A DNA stretch of 64,000 nt from Chryseobacterium panacisoli. GTDB lineage: Bacteria; Bacteroidota; Bacteroidia; Flavobacteriales; Weeksellaceae. Shown here in pieces: positions 45,001-54,297 of the stretch. The first letter of the stretch is position 1; every line of letters starts with the position of its first letter. The DNA lies in contig NZ_VTRU01000001.1 of assembly GCF_008274625.1 (NCBI RefSeq), positions 1,984,001 through 2,048,000 on the forward strand. The letters are read 5' to 3'. A program made the translations under genes and the position numbers. The notes under the pieces are model-generated. The model searched no databases and was not told where the DNA came from. It saw only the letters and a list, made by a program, of their open reading frames with translations.

Positions 45001-47096
45001 TTCTGGCTGACAATTTCATCCTGTCCAATGGAAACAGTGAAATTGCTGTTCAGTCTGAAAGCACCAGCCCAAGCAGTCCTTTGAACATTTCGTTGAAAGA
45101 TTTTAAGATTGAAACCATTACGGAACTTATTAAAAAAGATACTGTTCTGGCAAGAGGAACTATTAATGGGACAGCACAGCTTCGTGATGTTACTAAAAAT
45201 ATGACCTTCACTTCGGACCTGAATATTTCTGATTTAATCGTCTACGGAAGTCCTGTCGGAAACCTTGCGGTAAAAGTAAACAATGCTTCACCGAATGTTT
45301 TAAATGCTGACATTGCGCTTTCCGGAAATAACAATGATGTAAAAATCCTGGGAGATTATAATACTTCTTCCAGTACTTTCGATCTGAATATGGCGATCAA
45401 TCAGCTCCAGATGAAGAGTATTCAGGGGTTTTCCATGAATGCAATTACCAATACGGAAGGGTATCTCTCAGGAAATTTAAAGATTACCGGAACTACTGAT
45501 AAACCTAATATTTTAGGGAAAGTAAAATTCAACGATGCAGGGCTGGAAATAGCCAAAACAGGAAGTGATTTCAGACATCTGAGCGATGAAATAGATTTTA
45601 CGAGCCGTGGAATTGAGTTTGATAAATTCAAAATCAAAGATAAAGACGGAAATGCCCTTGTTGTGGACGGACAGGTTCTGACACAGACCTACAGAGATTT
45701 TGCCTTCAATCTGAATGTCAATGCCAGAGATTTTAAAGTGGTCAATTCAGAAAAATCAAACGATGCGATGATGTATGGTGTTTTGGCCATTGATGCCGGT
45801 CTTCATATCCGTGGAAATCTTGACCTTCCTAAAGTAGACGGAAAACTAAATGTGGCAGACAACACAGACTTTACATTTGTTCTTCCTCAATCTTCCCCAT
45901 CTTTACAGGAAAGAGACGGTATTGTAGAGTTTATAGATCAGGATCAGGTGGTTTTAAATAAAACGATTAAAACAGATTCTCTCGACTCCAAAAGCCGTAT
46001 CAAAGGAATGGATGTGAGTGTCAATATTGAAGTCAGCAAAGAAGCCAAACTCTCTATTATTATTGATAAAGTAAATGGTGATTTTGTAAAACTTCAGGGA
46101 GAAGCTGAACTCACAGGAGGAATTGACCCTTCCGGAAAAATGACATTGGTAGGAGTTTATGAAGTGGAAAAAGGAAGTTATGATCTTTCCGTGAGCTTGC
46201 TTAAACGTAAATTTGATATTCAGAAAGGCAGCACGATCACATGGACGGGTGAACCTACTATGGCTCAAATGAATATTACTGCCGTATATAAAACAGAAGC
46301 TCCGCCTATTGATCTTTTAGAGCAGCAACTCACCGGAAAAGCAACTTCACAGATGAATCAGTATAAACAAAAGATTCCTTTCAATACTTTATTAAAAATG
46401 AAAGGAGAACTGCTGAAACCTCAGCTCTCTTTTGACATTACTACTGATGAAAAGAATAATTCTGTTGCTTCAACGGTAACCGAGGATGTTAATGCAAAAC
46501 TCGCCCAGCTGAGAACTCAGGAATCTGAAATGAATAAACAGGTATTTGCTTTACTTCTTCTGAACCGTTTCATCGGAGAAAATCCATTTGAAAGCGGTGT
46601 AGGAATGTCTGCTGAAACCATGGCAAGACAGAGTGTGAGTAAAATTCTTTCTCAACAACTGAACAATCTTGCCTCCGGACTGATTAAAGGAGTAGACCTG
46701 AACTTCGGTCTTGATTCTACTGAAGATTATTCCAGCGGGGAGAAAAATACCCGAACCGACCTTAATGTAGACATCAGTAAAAAGTTACTGAATGACCGAC
46801 TGAAGGTAACGGTAGGAAGTAATTTCGGACTGGAAGGCCAGGCACGCCAGAACGAAAATATGACCAATATTGCAGGTAATGTTTCTGTGGATTACAGCCT
46901 TTCCAAAGACGGAAGATACATGCTGCGGGCTTATCGTAAGGATGAATATCAGGTGGCTCTTCAGGGGCAGATCATAGAGACCGGAGTGGGATTCATTATT
47001 ACATTGGATTATGACAAATTCCGCGAGATCTTCCAGAAATCTAAAGACAAGAAGCCAAAAAAGAATCAAAATAACCAAGTAGTAGAATTTAAATAA
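42069..47096 (+). CDS. tamB: TamB-like translocation/assembly protein (DUF490/AsmA-like)
   Basis: This is a 1675-aa protein if it starts at TTG 42069. The frame extends upstream to TTG 41994 but has no ATG there, and a promoter box sits inside that extension. The N-terminus has a positively charged patch and one membrane anchor (RRIVITFISILVFLTLLILS), then AsmA-like LPAVQNFIKDKLIVYLEKKI. A very long beta-rich stretch follows, with repeats of strands that form the lipid-conducting groove. The C-terminal DUF490 domain has EVEKGSYDLSVSLLKRKFDI, TWTGEPTMAQMNITAVYKTE and LKMKGELLKPQLSFDI. It spans the periplasm and works with the outer-membrane partner encoded by the next gene, whose ATG overlaps its stop by 1 nt. 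Confidence 0.9.
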   Translation: MKLKINTTKILRRIVITFISILVFLTLLILSLRLPAVQNFIKDKLIVYLEKKIKTKVSLEKVYIGFPNSLVMENLYLKGQDVDTLLAVKKLDVGLHMLKLLNSTADITSVSMQGARANVVRKPDGKFNFDYIIDAFATSDKEESSSKPFIISLDKINLKDIGVTFNDQQSRNDIQLYFKSFDTRVKTFDLNKNNYAVNDINLDGLKLKLKQGLVEEVAQKVEKKVDSLNEKKPMNIELRGIKLTHFDIDYGDENTKTFAKVIFKELSTKVNKLDLENNAYNISNVFLSGADINANLYLPAKNANPKKTNEPEVSKASDQDKAMKLLLGKLVLNDVKASYNNTAIAPTKQGMDFNHLNFSKMNVEVRSFKMENNTFAGTVNSAEIKEGRGLDIQKFNTDFVYAEKEAYLKDLYLQTPKTILRDEVILNYNSIDQLSSNLGAVKISANIKDSKIGFSDILNLVPTLRSTVPFNKYPNAILNVNANVKGSVNDLLIRDLKVSGLDQLRVMASGKIKNAMNPDQLYYDLRIGEFSSSAKTIFNLVPKNTIPSNISLPSHFSIKGNAKGTTKVVNADLNLYSTLGNAAVIAQVDMRRKNHELYDVKANLQGIQVGKIIQNKDIGPITAQIAAKGESFDFKNANADLKGHVASAVYKGYRYQNMNLTGKIKKGAYHVILDSKDPNASLQLTASGVYDEKNPTVKVNGEVIKLDVNKLGFYEKPMIIAGKIDGDFTSLDPNNLNGYLNLKDFAFSDTKEVYPVQEVNLKASSTQDSTQIVFNSQVADVELKGKYKLTQIFGALTKTVNQYYQFQKPDKSQKIDPGQHFTFTAKIKNDDIIRKFVPDLKDFETINLTGNYDADSQKIEIDGQIPRLLYGENTIEKGVLKVTNENQALQYSLNVAALKSSSFSLNKINIDGDVADNTIRYNVTTKDEKDATQFLIAGNAKSLNDITEISLNPNGLKLNYTDWNVAENNKIQISSKGILADNFILSNGNSEIAVQSESTSPSSPLNISLKDFKIETITELIKKDTVLARGTINGTAQLRDVTKNMTFTSDLNISDLIVYGSPVGNLAVKVNNASPNVLNADIALSGNNNDVKILGDYNTSSSTFDLNMAINQLQMKSIQGFSMNAITNTEGYLSGNLKITGTTDKPNILGKVKFNDAGLEIAKTGSDFRHLSDEIDFTSRGIEFDKFKIKDKDGNALVVDGQVLTQTYRDFAFNLNVNARDFKVVNSEKSNDAMMYGVLAIDAGLHIRGNLDLPKVDGKLNVADNTDFTFVLPQSSPSLQERDGIVEFIDQDQVVLNKTIKTDSLDSKSRIKGMDVSVNIEVSKEAKLSIIIDKVNGDFVKLQGEAELTGGIDPSGKMTLVGVYEVEKGSYDLSVSLLKRKFDIQKGSTITWTGEPTMAQMNITAVYKTEAPPIDLLEQQLTGKATSQMNQYKQKIPFNTLLKMKGELLKPQLSFDITTDEKNNSVASTVTEDVNAKLAQLRTQESEMNKQVFALLLLNRFIGENPFESGVGMSAETMARQSVSKILSQQLNNLASGLIKGVDLNFGLDSTEDYSSGEKNTRTDLNVDISKKLLNDRLKVTVGSNFGLEGQARQNENMTNIAGNVSVDYSLSKDGRYMLRAYRKDEYQVALQGQIIETGVGFIITLDYDKFREIFQKSKDKKPKKNQNNQVVEFK

Positions 47097-49423
47097 TGAG
47101 TAATAAGTTCCATATATATTGTAAGTATCTGTTGGTTTCCGGAATGGCATCCACAGTAGTATCGTGCAGTAATACAAGGTTTTTGAAAGAAGGTCAGATG
47201 CTCTACACAGGAGCCAAAATAAAGATTGAAAATGATACAATTTCAAAAAAAGAAAAAAATGATCTTCAGGCTGCACTGGAAGCTAATCTCACTCCAAAAC
47301 CCAATTCTACATTTTTGGGAATGCGTCCAAAGCTGTATTTTTATAATATCGCCAAAGAGCCGAAAAAGGATAAAGGTTTCAATTACTGGCTTAAATATAA
47401 AATGGGTGAAAAGCCTGTCTTATTAGGTGATGTAGACCGTGAGTTCAATAAAGATATTATTGTCAATTATTCTGAAAATAAAGGATATTTCAATGCTAAA
47501 GCTTCTTATGATACAGTTTCAAAGAACAAAAAAGCGCAGGTAATTTATACGGTAAGACCGGGTTCCAGATATCTGATTGACGGTGTAAAATTCCAGAAGG
47601 ACTCTACATTGATAAACCAGGAAATTCAGGGTTTAACAAAAAGAACGTTTCTTAAAAACGGAAAACCATTTGATCTGGATGTCATCAAAGCAGAAAGAGA
47701 AAGAATTGATAATGGTTTAAAAGAAAGAGGTTTTTATTATTTCCACCCTGATAATATTATCGTACAGGCAGACAGTACCGTAAGTAAAAATCATAAGGTC
47801 GAACTTAATGTAAAACTGAAAGACAATACACCTGATTTAGCAACCCAGCAATTCAGCATCAATAATGTTATTGTATTTCCCAATTACAACATTCAGGATG
47901 TAAAAGAAGGAAAATACAGCATTCCAATGAATAAAGATTCTCTTTCCAAATATGCATTTGATGATATTTACGTCATTGATCCTCAGCATAAATTCAAACC
48001 GAAAATTTTTGACAGAGCTTTATATTTCAAAAAAGGAGATCTTTATAACCGTTCCAATCATAATCTTACACTGAACCGTTTGATCAGTCTCGGTGTCTTT
48101 AAATTTGTGAAAAATGAGTTCGTGGTTTCGGATTCATTAAGTCATAAATTTGATGCCTATTATTTATTAACACCAAGACAAATCCAGTCACTTCGCCTGG
48201 AAGCTTTAGGAAGAACCAATTCTGCAAATTATGCAGGTAGTGAACTCAATCTGAACTGGACCCACCGGAATTTCTTCAGAGGTGCAGAGCAATTCAAGGC
48301 AGCCATCTTTGGAGCTTTTGATTTCCAGATGGGAGGTGCTCAGGATGCCAATAATATTTTCCGTGCAGGAGCGAATGCACAGCTTTCTATCCCGAGAATT
48401 GTAGCGCCTTTCCGTTTTCATTCTTCCAGTGAATTTGTTCCGAGAACGAATATCACATTGGGATATGAATTCCAGAACAGAACAAAATATTACACCTTAA
48501 ATAACTTCACCGGATCATTTGGATATTTGTGGAAAGAAAATGCAAGAAAGGAACATGATCTCAAAGTAATTGATATTACATTGGTTTCTCCGGCAAATGT
48601 TACGGATGAATACAAAAAAATATCTGCTACCAATCCTGCCATGCAGAGAATTGTAGATAAACAGTTAATTTTTGGTCCTACTTATTCTTTCACGTATACC
48701 AACACGATGCTTCCAAAGACCAATACCGTTTATTATAAAGGAACGCTTGATCTTGCAGGAAATATTACAGGGTTGGTAACCGGAGCTGATGTAAAAAAAG
48801 ATAAGGAAAAGAAAATATTCGGTATTCCTTTCAGCCAGTATGTGAAGATTGAAAACGATTTCAGATTTTACCATAAATTCACTGAGAAATCTTCGCTGGC
48901 AACAAGGTTTATCGGAGGAATTGCTTATCCATACGGAAATTCAGAATATATTCCTTTCTCCAAACAGTTTTTCTCAGGAGGCAGTAACAGTATCAGAGCG
49001 TTCCGTGCAAGAACATTAGGACCGGGAAGCTTTGATCCGAGAACTATTGATAAGGGAGCGTATTTTGATCAGTCCGGAGATGTGAAGCTGGAATTAAATG
49101 CTGAATACCGAGCTAATCTTTATAAATTTTTAAATGCTGCCGTTTTTGTTGATGCAGGAAATATCTGGCTGCTTCATGACGATTCCACAAGACCGGGCGC
49201 TAAGTTTTCAAAAGATTTTTTAAATGAAATTGCGGTGGGAGCCGGAGTGGGTCTGAGACTGGATTTCTCTATCCTGATTCTAAGACTGGATCTTGCTATG
49301 CCACTGAGAGTTCCTTATTACGAAAAAGGAGACAGATGGGCCTTCGATAAAATTAATTTCGGAGACTCAAGCTGGAGGAAAGATAACCTTGTTTTAAATA
49401 TTGCCATCGGATATCCTTTTTAA
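47096..49423 (+). CDS. TamA/BamA-family outer-membrane protein (Omp85), lipoprotein
   Basis: This 775-aa protein has a lipoprotein signal (LLVSGMASTVVSC, Cys at the lipobox). POTRA-like domains fill residues ~30-330 (NKDIIVNYSENKGYFNAKAS, RGFYYFHPDNIIVQAD) and a C-terminal 16-strand barrel follows, with the Omp85 motif in FSGGSNSIRAFRARTLGPGS. The final residues NLVLNIAIGYPF end in Phe, as usual. It starts on the last base of the TamB stop codon. In Bacteroidota such lipidated TamA-like proteins pair with TamB in outer-membrane assembly or lipid transfer. The YihY gene follows directly. Confidence 0.93.
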   Translation: MSNKFHIYCKYLLVSGMASTVVSCSNTRFLKEGQMLYTGAKIKIENDTISKKEKNDLQAALEANLTPKPNSTFLGMRPKLYFYNIAKEPKKDKGFNYWLKYKMGEKPVLLGDVDREFNKDIIVNYSENKGYFNAKASYDTVSKNKKAQVIYTVRPGSRYLIDGVKFQKDSTLINQEIQGLTKRTFLKNGKPFDLDVIKAERERIDNGLKERGFYYFHPDNIIVQADSTVSKNHKVELNVKLKDNTPDLATQQFSINNVIVFPNYNIQDVKEGKYSIPMNKDSLSKYAFDDIYVIDPQHKFKPKIFDRALYFKKGDLYNRSNHNLTLNRLISLGVFKFVKNEFVVSDSLSHKFDAYYLLTPRQIQSLRLEALGRTNSANYAGSELNLNWTHRNFFRGAEQFKAAIFGAFDFQMGGAQDANNIFRAGANAQLSIPRIVAPFRFHSSSEFVPRTNITLGYEFQNRTKYYTLNNFTGSFGYLWKENARKEHDLKVIDITLVSPANVTDEYKKISATNPAMQRIVDKQLIFGPTYSFTYTNTMLPKTNTVYYKGTLDLAGNITGLVTGADVKKDKEKKIFGIPFSQYVKIENDFRFYHKFTEKSSLATRFIGGIAYPYGNSEYIPFSKQFFSGGSNSIRAFRARTLGPGSFDPRTIDKGAYFDQSGDVKLELNAEYRANLYKFLNAAVFVDAGNIWLLHDDSTRPGAKFSKDFLNEIAVGAGVGLRLDFSILILRLDLAMPLRVPYYEKGDRWAFDKINFGDSSWRKDNLVLNIAIGYPF

Positions 49424-49424
49424 T

Positions 49425-50378
49425 ATGATCAAAAGTGCTAAATTTTTCTGGGAGGTTCTGAAAGACACATTTACAGAATGGAACAATTCTACTGCATCAA
49501 AAGATTCAGCAAGTCTGGCCTATTATGCTATCTTTTCTATCCCCGGATTATTGATTATTATTATTTGGGTGCTTGGGAATTTCTTTGGTGAAGAAGCCAT
49601 TCGCGGGCAGATCAGCACGCAGATCAGTGGTATTATGGGACCAGATGTAGCTAAAAGTATTGAAGGAATGCTTGCCGGTGCTTTGATTGACAAAAAGAAT
49701 ATTTTTATGAAAGCAGTGGGAGTCGGATCCTTAGTTTTCGGTTCTACGACACTCTTTTTTCAACTTCAGCATTCATTAAATTCGCTTTGGGAAGTAGAAG
49801 CTGCTCCCAAAAAGGCATTGATTAAGTTCCTTTTGGACAGAGCTAACTCTCTGGGAATGATTCTTATTATGGGATTTCTTTTGATGATCACCATGGTTTT
49901 ATCTTCCCTGATTAGTCTTTTCAATCAGATTATTACCAGATATTTTGGTTTTGAAACTTATATGCTGGTAGAGTTTGTAAATTTTGCTGTAGGATTTGGG
50001 CTGGTCATGCTTTTATTTGCTTTAATGTTTAAAGTGCTGCCGGATGTTTTGATCAGCTGGAAACCGGTATGGAAAGGAGCATTTCTGACAACCGTTTTAT
50101 TTACCCTCGGAAAGTTTTTATTAAGTCTTTATTTTAACCAGGTGAAGCCTACCTCAGCCTTTGGAGCTGCCGGAACAGTCATTTTGATTATGATGTGGAT
50201 CAACTATTCCTGTATGCTGATCTTTTTTGGCGCCGTATTCACCAAAGTTTATACTTACAAAAAGGGATATAAAGCCATTCTTTCCAAGCATGCACGATGG
50301 ACTCCAGCCAAGTTATATGCAGATAGTCTGAAGCAGATGAGCAACCAGCAAACTTCAGAAATTTCAGATTCAAAATAA
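49425..50378 (+). CDS. YihY/virulence factor BrkB family membrane protein
   Basis: This is a 317-aa protein from ATG 49425, one base after the preceding stop codon. Six membrane helices are visible, for example AYYAIFSIPGLLIIIIWVLG, AVGVGSLVFGSTTLFFQLQH and FVNFAVGFGLVMLLFALMF. The family hallmark SLAYYAIFSIPGL occurs near the N-terminus and ASAFGAAGTVILIMMW-like segments near residue 260 (here PTSAFGAAGTVILIMMWINY). The function of YihY proteins is not settled; they are inner-membrane proteins. It appears to be in one operon with the TamB/TamA pair, and a strong terminator follows. Confidence 0.93.
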   Translation: MIKSAKFFWEVLKDTFTEWNNSTASKDSASLAYYAIFSIPGLLIIIIWVLGNFFGEEAIRGQISTQISGIMGPDVAKSIEGMLAGALIDKKNIFMKAVGVGSLVFGSTTLFFQLQHSLNSLWEVEAAPKKALIKFLLDRANSLGMILIMGFLLMITMVLSSLISLFNQIITRYFGFETYMLVEFVNFAVGFGLVMLLFALMFKVLPDVLISWKPVWKGAFLTTVLFTLGKFLLSLYFNQVKPTSAFGAAGTVILIMMWINYSCMLIFFGAVFTKVYTYKKGYKAILSKHARWTPAKLYADSLKQMSNQQTSEISDSK

Positions 50379-50406
50379 TTCTAAAATATTAAACGTACTT
50401 ATAATA

Positions 50407-50435
50407 AAAAGCCTCCTGAAATTCAGGAGGCTTTT
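50407..50435. terminator. Strong bidirectional terminator between YihY-like gene and argS
   Basis: AAAAGCCTCCTGAA and TTCAGGAGGCTTTT form a 14-bp perfect stem with a one-base gap between arms, followed by T's on both strands. It serves two convergent genes. Confidence 0.92.
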
Positions 50436-50439
50436 ATTT

Positions 50440-52200
50440 TTACATTCTGTTTACGGTTCCGATTCCCAGTAGTTCCAATGATTTTTTGATCGTCTTTGCT
50501 GTGATATCTGAAATATTTAAACGGAATTGTTTTACATTTTCATCTTCCTGATTCAGAATTGGGTTATTCTGATAGAAAGAATTATAGGCCTTTACCAGGT
50601 CATAAACATAGTTTGCCACCAAAGCCGGACTTAATGTCTCCGCTGATTTGGCTACTACAGTTTTAAAGTTGGTCAGCTGCATAATCAATTCCTTTTCGGA
50701 TTGATTCAATTCAATATCAGCTGTTTCTGTTTGCAAAGCACCTGCTTTAGACAACAATGACTGAATACGAGCATAAGTATACTGAATAAATGGCCCTGTA
50801 TTTCCGTTAAAATCAATACTTTCTGCCGGGTTGAAAAGCATTTTTTTCTTAGGATCTACTTTAAGCATAAAATATTTCAATGCACCCAAACCTACTGTTT
50901 CATAAGATATCTCCTTATCTTCTTCGGAAAGTGTCTCCAATTTTCCTAATTCCTGAGCTTTAGATTTTGCGGTCTCATACATTTCCTGCATCAGGTCATC
51001 GGCGTCAACTACAGTTCCTTCACGGGATTTCATTTTACCTTCAGGAAGCTCTACCATTCCGTAAGAAAGGTGGAACAGCTGATCAGCCCATTCATATCCT
51101 AATTTTTTCAGAATTTTAAATAAAACCTGGAAGTGATAATCCTGCTCATTACCTACAGTATAAATCAGTTTCTGGATATTATTTTGCTTAAAACGTTCAA
51201 CTGCCGTTCCAAGATCCTGTGTCATATAAACTGATGTACCGTCTGAACGTAACAGCAGTTTCTGATCAAGCCCTTCGTCGGTAAGATCACACCAGACAGA
51301 ACCGTCTTCTTTCTGATACAGAACACCTTTATCTAATCCAGCCTGAATAAGATCTTTTCCTAAAATATAAGTATTACTTTCATATTGAACCTGATCAAAA
51401 TCAACACCCAGTCTTTTATAAGTTTCATTGAATCCTTTGTAAACCCATGAATTCATCTCTTCCCAAAGTGCTCTTACCATTGCATCGCCATTTTCCCAAT
51501 CCAGAAGCATTTTCTGTGCTTCTTTCATCACCGGAGCATCTTTTTTAGCCTGCTCCTCTCCTATACCCTGTTCTACAAGCTCAGCAATTTCCTTTTTATA
51601 GTTTTTGTCAAATTCTACGTAATAGTTTCCAACAAATTTATCTCCTTTGGTATTGGTTGTTTCTGGAGTTTCTCCGTTTCCGAATTTCTCCCAAGCCAGC
51701 ATAGATTTGCAGATATGAATTCCTCTGTCATTAATGATCTGAGTTTTGATTACGTCATACCCGGCTTCTTTTAAAATCTGAGCTACAGAGAATCCTAACA
51801 GGTTATTTCTGATGTGTCCCAAGTGCAAAGGTTTATTCGTATTCGGTGAAGAATATTCTACCATTACTGTGGCATTTTTCTTTTCTATAACAGAAAAATT
51901 TTTGCTTACAGATCTGAAGTTATCTACAAACAATTGATTTTTAACCTTAACATTAAGGAAACCTTTTACGACATTAAAACTTTCAAAAATTTCCGTCTGC
52001 TCTGTCAAAGCTTCACCTAATTCAACTCCGATGCTCTCTGGATTTTTTTTCAACTGTTTCACCAACGGAAAAGTAACAATGGTAAAATCGCCCTCAAATT
52101 CCGTTTTATTTTCCTGAACTTCCAGCTTGATGTCTTTTAACTGATATACATTTAAAATAACTTCTGAAAGTTTTTCTTCTATAATATATTTAATATTCAT
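50440..52200 (-). CDS. argS: Arginine-tRNA ligase
   Basis: This 586-aa class I aminoacyl-tRNA synthetase charges tRNA-Arg. The N-terminal Add-1 domain (1-110) is followed by the HIGH-type motif SSPNTNKPLHLGHIRNN near residue 115. DLGTAVERF and the KMSKS-equivalent MKSREGT lie in the catalytic part (GMVELPEGKMKSREG). The C-terminal DALR anticodon-binding domain runs to the end (NTGPFIQYTYARIQSLL, LVKAYNSFYQNNP). The length is normal for the family. It is monocistronic, with a strong terminator at its 3' end. Confidence 0.98.
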   Translation of the reverse strand: MNIKYIIEEKLSEVILNVYQLKDIKLEVQENKTEFEGDFTIVTFPLVKQLKKNPESIGVELGEALTEQTEIFESFNVVKGFLNVKVKNQLFVDNFRSVSKNFSVIEKKNATVMVEYSSPNTNKPLHLGHIRNNLLGFSVAQILKEAGYDVIKTQIINDRGIHICKSMLAWEKFGNGETPETTNTKGDKFVGNYYVEFDKNYKKEIAELVEQGIGEEQAKKDAPVMKEAQKMLLDWENGDAMVRALWEEMNSWVYKGFNETYKRLGVDFDQVQYESNTYILGKDLIQAGLDKGVLYQKEDGSVWCDLTDEGLDQKLLLRSDGTSVYMTQDLGTAVERFKQNNIQKLIYTVGNEQDYHFQVLFKILKKLGYEWADQLFHLSYGMVELPEGKMKSREGTVVDADDLMQEMYETAKSKAQELGKLETLSEEDKEISYETVGLGALKYFMLKVDPKKKMLFNPAESIDFNGNTGPFIQYTYARIQSLLSKAGALQTETADIELNQSEKELIMQLTNFKTVVAKSAETLSPALVANYVYDLVKAYNSFYQNNPILNQEDENVKQFRLNISDITAKTIKKSLELLGIGTVNRM

Positions 52201-52290
52201 GTTTGTAAATTCTCTTTTTAATGCTTATTGCTGAAACATTTTACCGTGTGTTTCCGCTCAAAATCTGAGTTACAAATATACGGAAATAAA

Positions 52291-52313
52291 AAAACCGCCC
52301 GAAGGCGGTTTTA
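52291..52313 (-). terminator. Terminator after the lipocalin-like gene
   Basis: ACCGCC-CGAA-GGCGGT tetraloop hairpin, flanked by an A-run upstream and T's downstream. On the minus strand a seven-T tract follows, fitting the gene that ends at 52331. A near-identical hairpin is at 57611-57634. Confidence 0.9.
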
Positions 52314-52330
52314 TAGGTAAACAAGAATAT

Positions 52331-52780
52331 TTATTCTTTTCTGAAAACAAGGACAGCTTCGTCATTTCCAGGTGTATTATCCAGGTTTTTGCTGTTGTCA
52401 TTAATTCTGAGTTCAGTATTGGAATAAGAATCTATTTCTTTTTTCAATGTCTTGGAAACTCCTGCTTCTGTGTAAGTAAGAGTTAATGTCTGATACATTT
52501 TATCAAAGGTCCATTTTCCTCCAAAAGAATCAAACAAATTACAATTTCCGGAAGAAGAAGAGATATCATATCTTTCATAAGATCCTGAGAAATCCTGATT
52601 TATAAATATGATTCCTTTCTTTTCGCAATCAGTCAGCACTATATCTTTACCTTTGAACTCGTACTTATATGGTTTCCAGCTTCCATTAATACTTACATCT
52701 TCATTTACAACCGTACGATCATCATCACTTGAACATGATGCAATGCCCATTAAAAGAAGAATTCCTATAAAAAATCTCAT
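52331..52780 (-). CDS. Lipocalin-like lipoprotein
   Basis: This 149-aa protein has a lipobox (GIASCSSDDD, Cys16 predicted lipidated) and a small beta-barrel-like body: INGSWKPYKYEFKGKDIVLT, then DCEKKGIIFINQDFSGSYE and FGGKWTFDKMYQTLTLTYTE. This is the style of lipocalin-family proteins common in Flavobacteriia, of unknown ligand. It lies downstream of the SusD gene with a 53-nt gap, on the same strand, so it may belong to that SusCD unit. A terminator follows. Confidence 0.75.
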   Translation of the reverse strand: MRFFIGILLLMGIASCSSDDDRTVVNEDVSINGSWKPYKYEFKGKDIVLTDCEKKGIIFINQDFSGSYERYDISSSSGNCNLFDSFGGKWTFDKMYQTLTLTYTEAGVSKTLKKEIDSYSNTELRINDNSKNLDNTPGNDEAVLVFRKE

Positions 52781-52833
52781 ATAAAAGTTTTTATATTCTT
52801 CAAGCCATAAACAGGCTTGAAGAATTATTATTA

Positions 52834-54294
52834 TTAAAATTTATCCCAAAATAATTTGGTTGATACCTTATCACCTCCAATTTTTGAAGCAGCAGCATTT
52901 ACATTATTAGCATTAAGAAGATATTCCTGATCAGAATATTTCATTCTTACTGGTACTGATTCTACTACAGAACCTCCAGGATTTACAAATACAGGGAAGT
53001 CTAATCTTCTTGCAAAGTTCCATGCCTGGAATCCTTTATTGAACATTGCTATCCAAGCTTGCTCACCTACAGATTTTTTCCAGTTAGCAGCATTATATGG
53101 ATTAGCAGCTATAAAAGTATTTGCAGTAGCTTCAGTAATACCATACTCAGTCATTGATGCTTTAATTGCAGATTCATATAAATTAGCCGCAGTATCACCA
53201 ACGCTGAAACCTCTTGCAGCAGCTTCAGTTCTTAAAAACTGAATTTCAGAATAATCTAATAAAAAGCCTTGTGCATTTTCTCCAGAAATTACGTTTGTAA
53301 AGTGAGAGTAATCTTTGAAAATATTCTGGTCTCCATAAACTCCACCAACATAAGCACCAGCAACCTGTGTAAACCACGTTGCTCTTCTTGGATCTGAAGT
53401 AGTATTCATAAAATCAACTAGAACATCTGACGGAATAAAGTCATTTCTACCAGATTGAATAACATCCTGATACACAGGATTTGACAGCAATCCCGATGGA
53501 AAAGTCTGCAGTCCGAAATTATCCATTTTGCCAGTAAATAATCCCGCAGTGTAAGCTGCTTCTGCATATGTTTTAGCCAATGCAGGGTCGCTATCCGCTA
53601 AAGTTACAGCCATTCTGAATTTCAATGAATTACCCATTTTCTTCCATTTAGTCATGTCTCCTTTGTAGATCAAATCCTTGTCATATCCACTACCAGAAGT
53701 ATTAATCATAGCAACAGCAGCATCAATTCTTTTGATAAGATCCAGATACACTGTTTTTGCATCATCATAAGGAATTTCCGCACTTCCTGGATTTTCAGCG
53801 GTAGCTTTCAATGCTCCGAAATAAGGGATATCACCATACGTGTCAACCAAATTAGCCCATGCATAAACATTTACTAATTCAATCATAGCAATATTGTTAT
53901 TTTTAGTAACGGGATCTACTCCTTCGGTCTCAAGAAACCTTCTGGCATCTCTTAATGCAGATAATACTCCTGGAGAATTAATTGTAGCTGATGCAGATGC
54001 CATCATACGGTTATAATGATTCCTTGGAATTGGTCTCGTCACCATATCATAGTTCGTCTCATCAGTATAAGTAGTTTCTGACCACTGCTGCGTAAAAAAC
54101 CTGGTAATGTTACGGTTTACATTGGCAGACAATAGCTGGTCAAGAAGTGCATGTTCAGCACTGGCAAAAAGTACTCCTGACGGAACTTCAGTTGGGTGTT
54201 TAGGGTCTTCATTTAGTGACGTGATGTCTCTTTCACAAGATGTAAAAGTTAACGATAATGAAGCTAAACCTATAATTAAAAATATTTTTTTCAT
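52834..54294 (-). CDS. SusD/RagB-family nutrient-binding lipoprotein
   Basis: This 486-aa lipoprotein has a lipobox LTFTSCERDITSLNEDPKHP (Cys near 19). The N-terminus NEDPKHPTEV followed by a helix-rich TPR-like body fits the SusD-like family 2 (SusD/RagB outer-membrane lipoproteins), with a NDFIPSDVLVDFMN segment and RATWFTQVAG in the middle. It caps the SusC transporter encoded 3 nt upstream in the operon and binds a substrate that cannot be identified from the sequence. No glycoside hydrolase is adjacent, so the nutrient may be peptide, protein or sugar. Confidence 0.92.
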   Translation of the reverse strand: MKKIFLIIGLASLSLTFTSCERDITSLNEDPKHPTEVPSGVLFASAEHALLDQLLSANVNRNITRFFTQQWSETTYTDETNYDMVTRPIPRNHYNRMMASASATINSPGVLSALRDARRFLETEGVDPVTKNNNIAMIELVNVYAWANLVDTYGDIPYFGALKATAENPGSAEIPYDDAKTVYLDLIKRIDAAVAMINTSGSGYDKDLIYKGDMTKWKKMGNSLKFRMAVTLADSDPALAKTYAEAAYTAGLFTGKMDNFGLQTFPSGLLSNPVYQDVIQSGRNDFIPSDVLVDFMNTTSDPRRATWFTQVAGAYVGGVYGDQNIFKDYSHFTNVISGENAQGFLLDYSEIQFLRTEAAARGFSVGDTAANLYESAIKASMTEYGITEATANTFIAANPYNAANWKKSVGEQAWIAMFNKGFQAWNFARRLDFPVFVNPGGSVVESVPVRMKYSDQEYLLNANNVNAAASKIGGDKVSTKLFWDKF

Positions 54295-54297
54295 TTT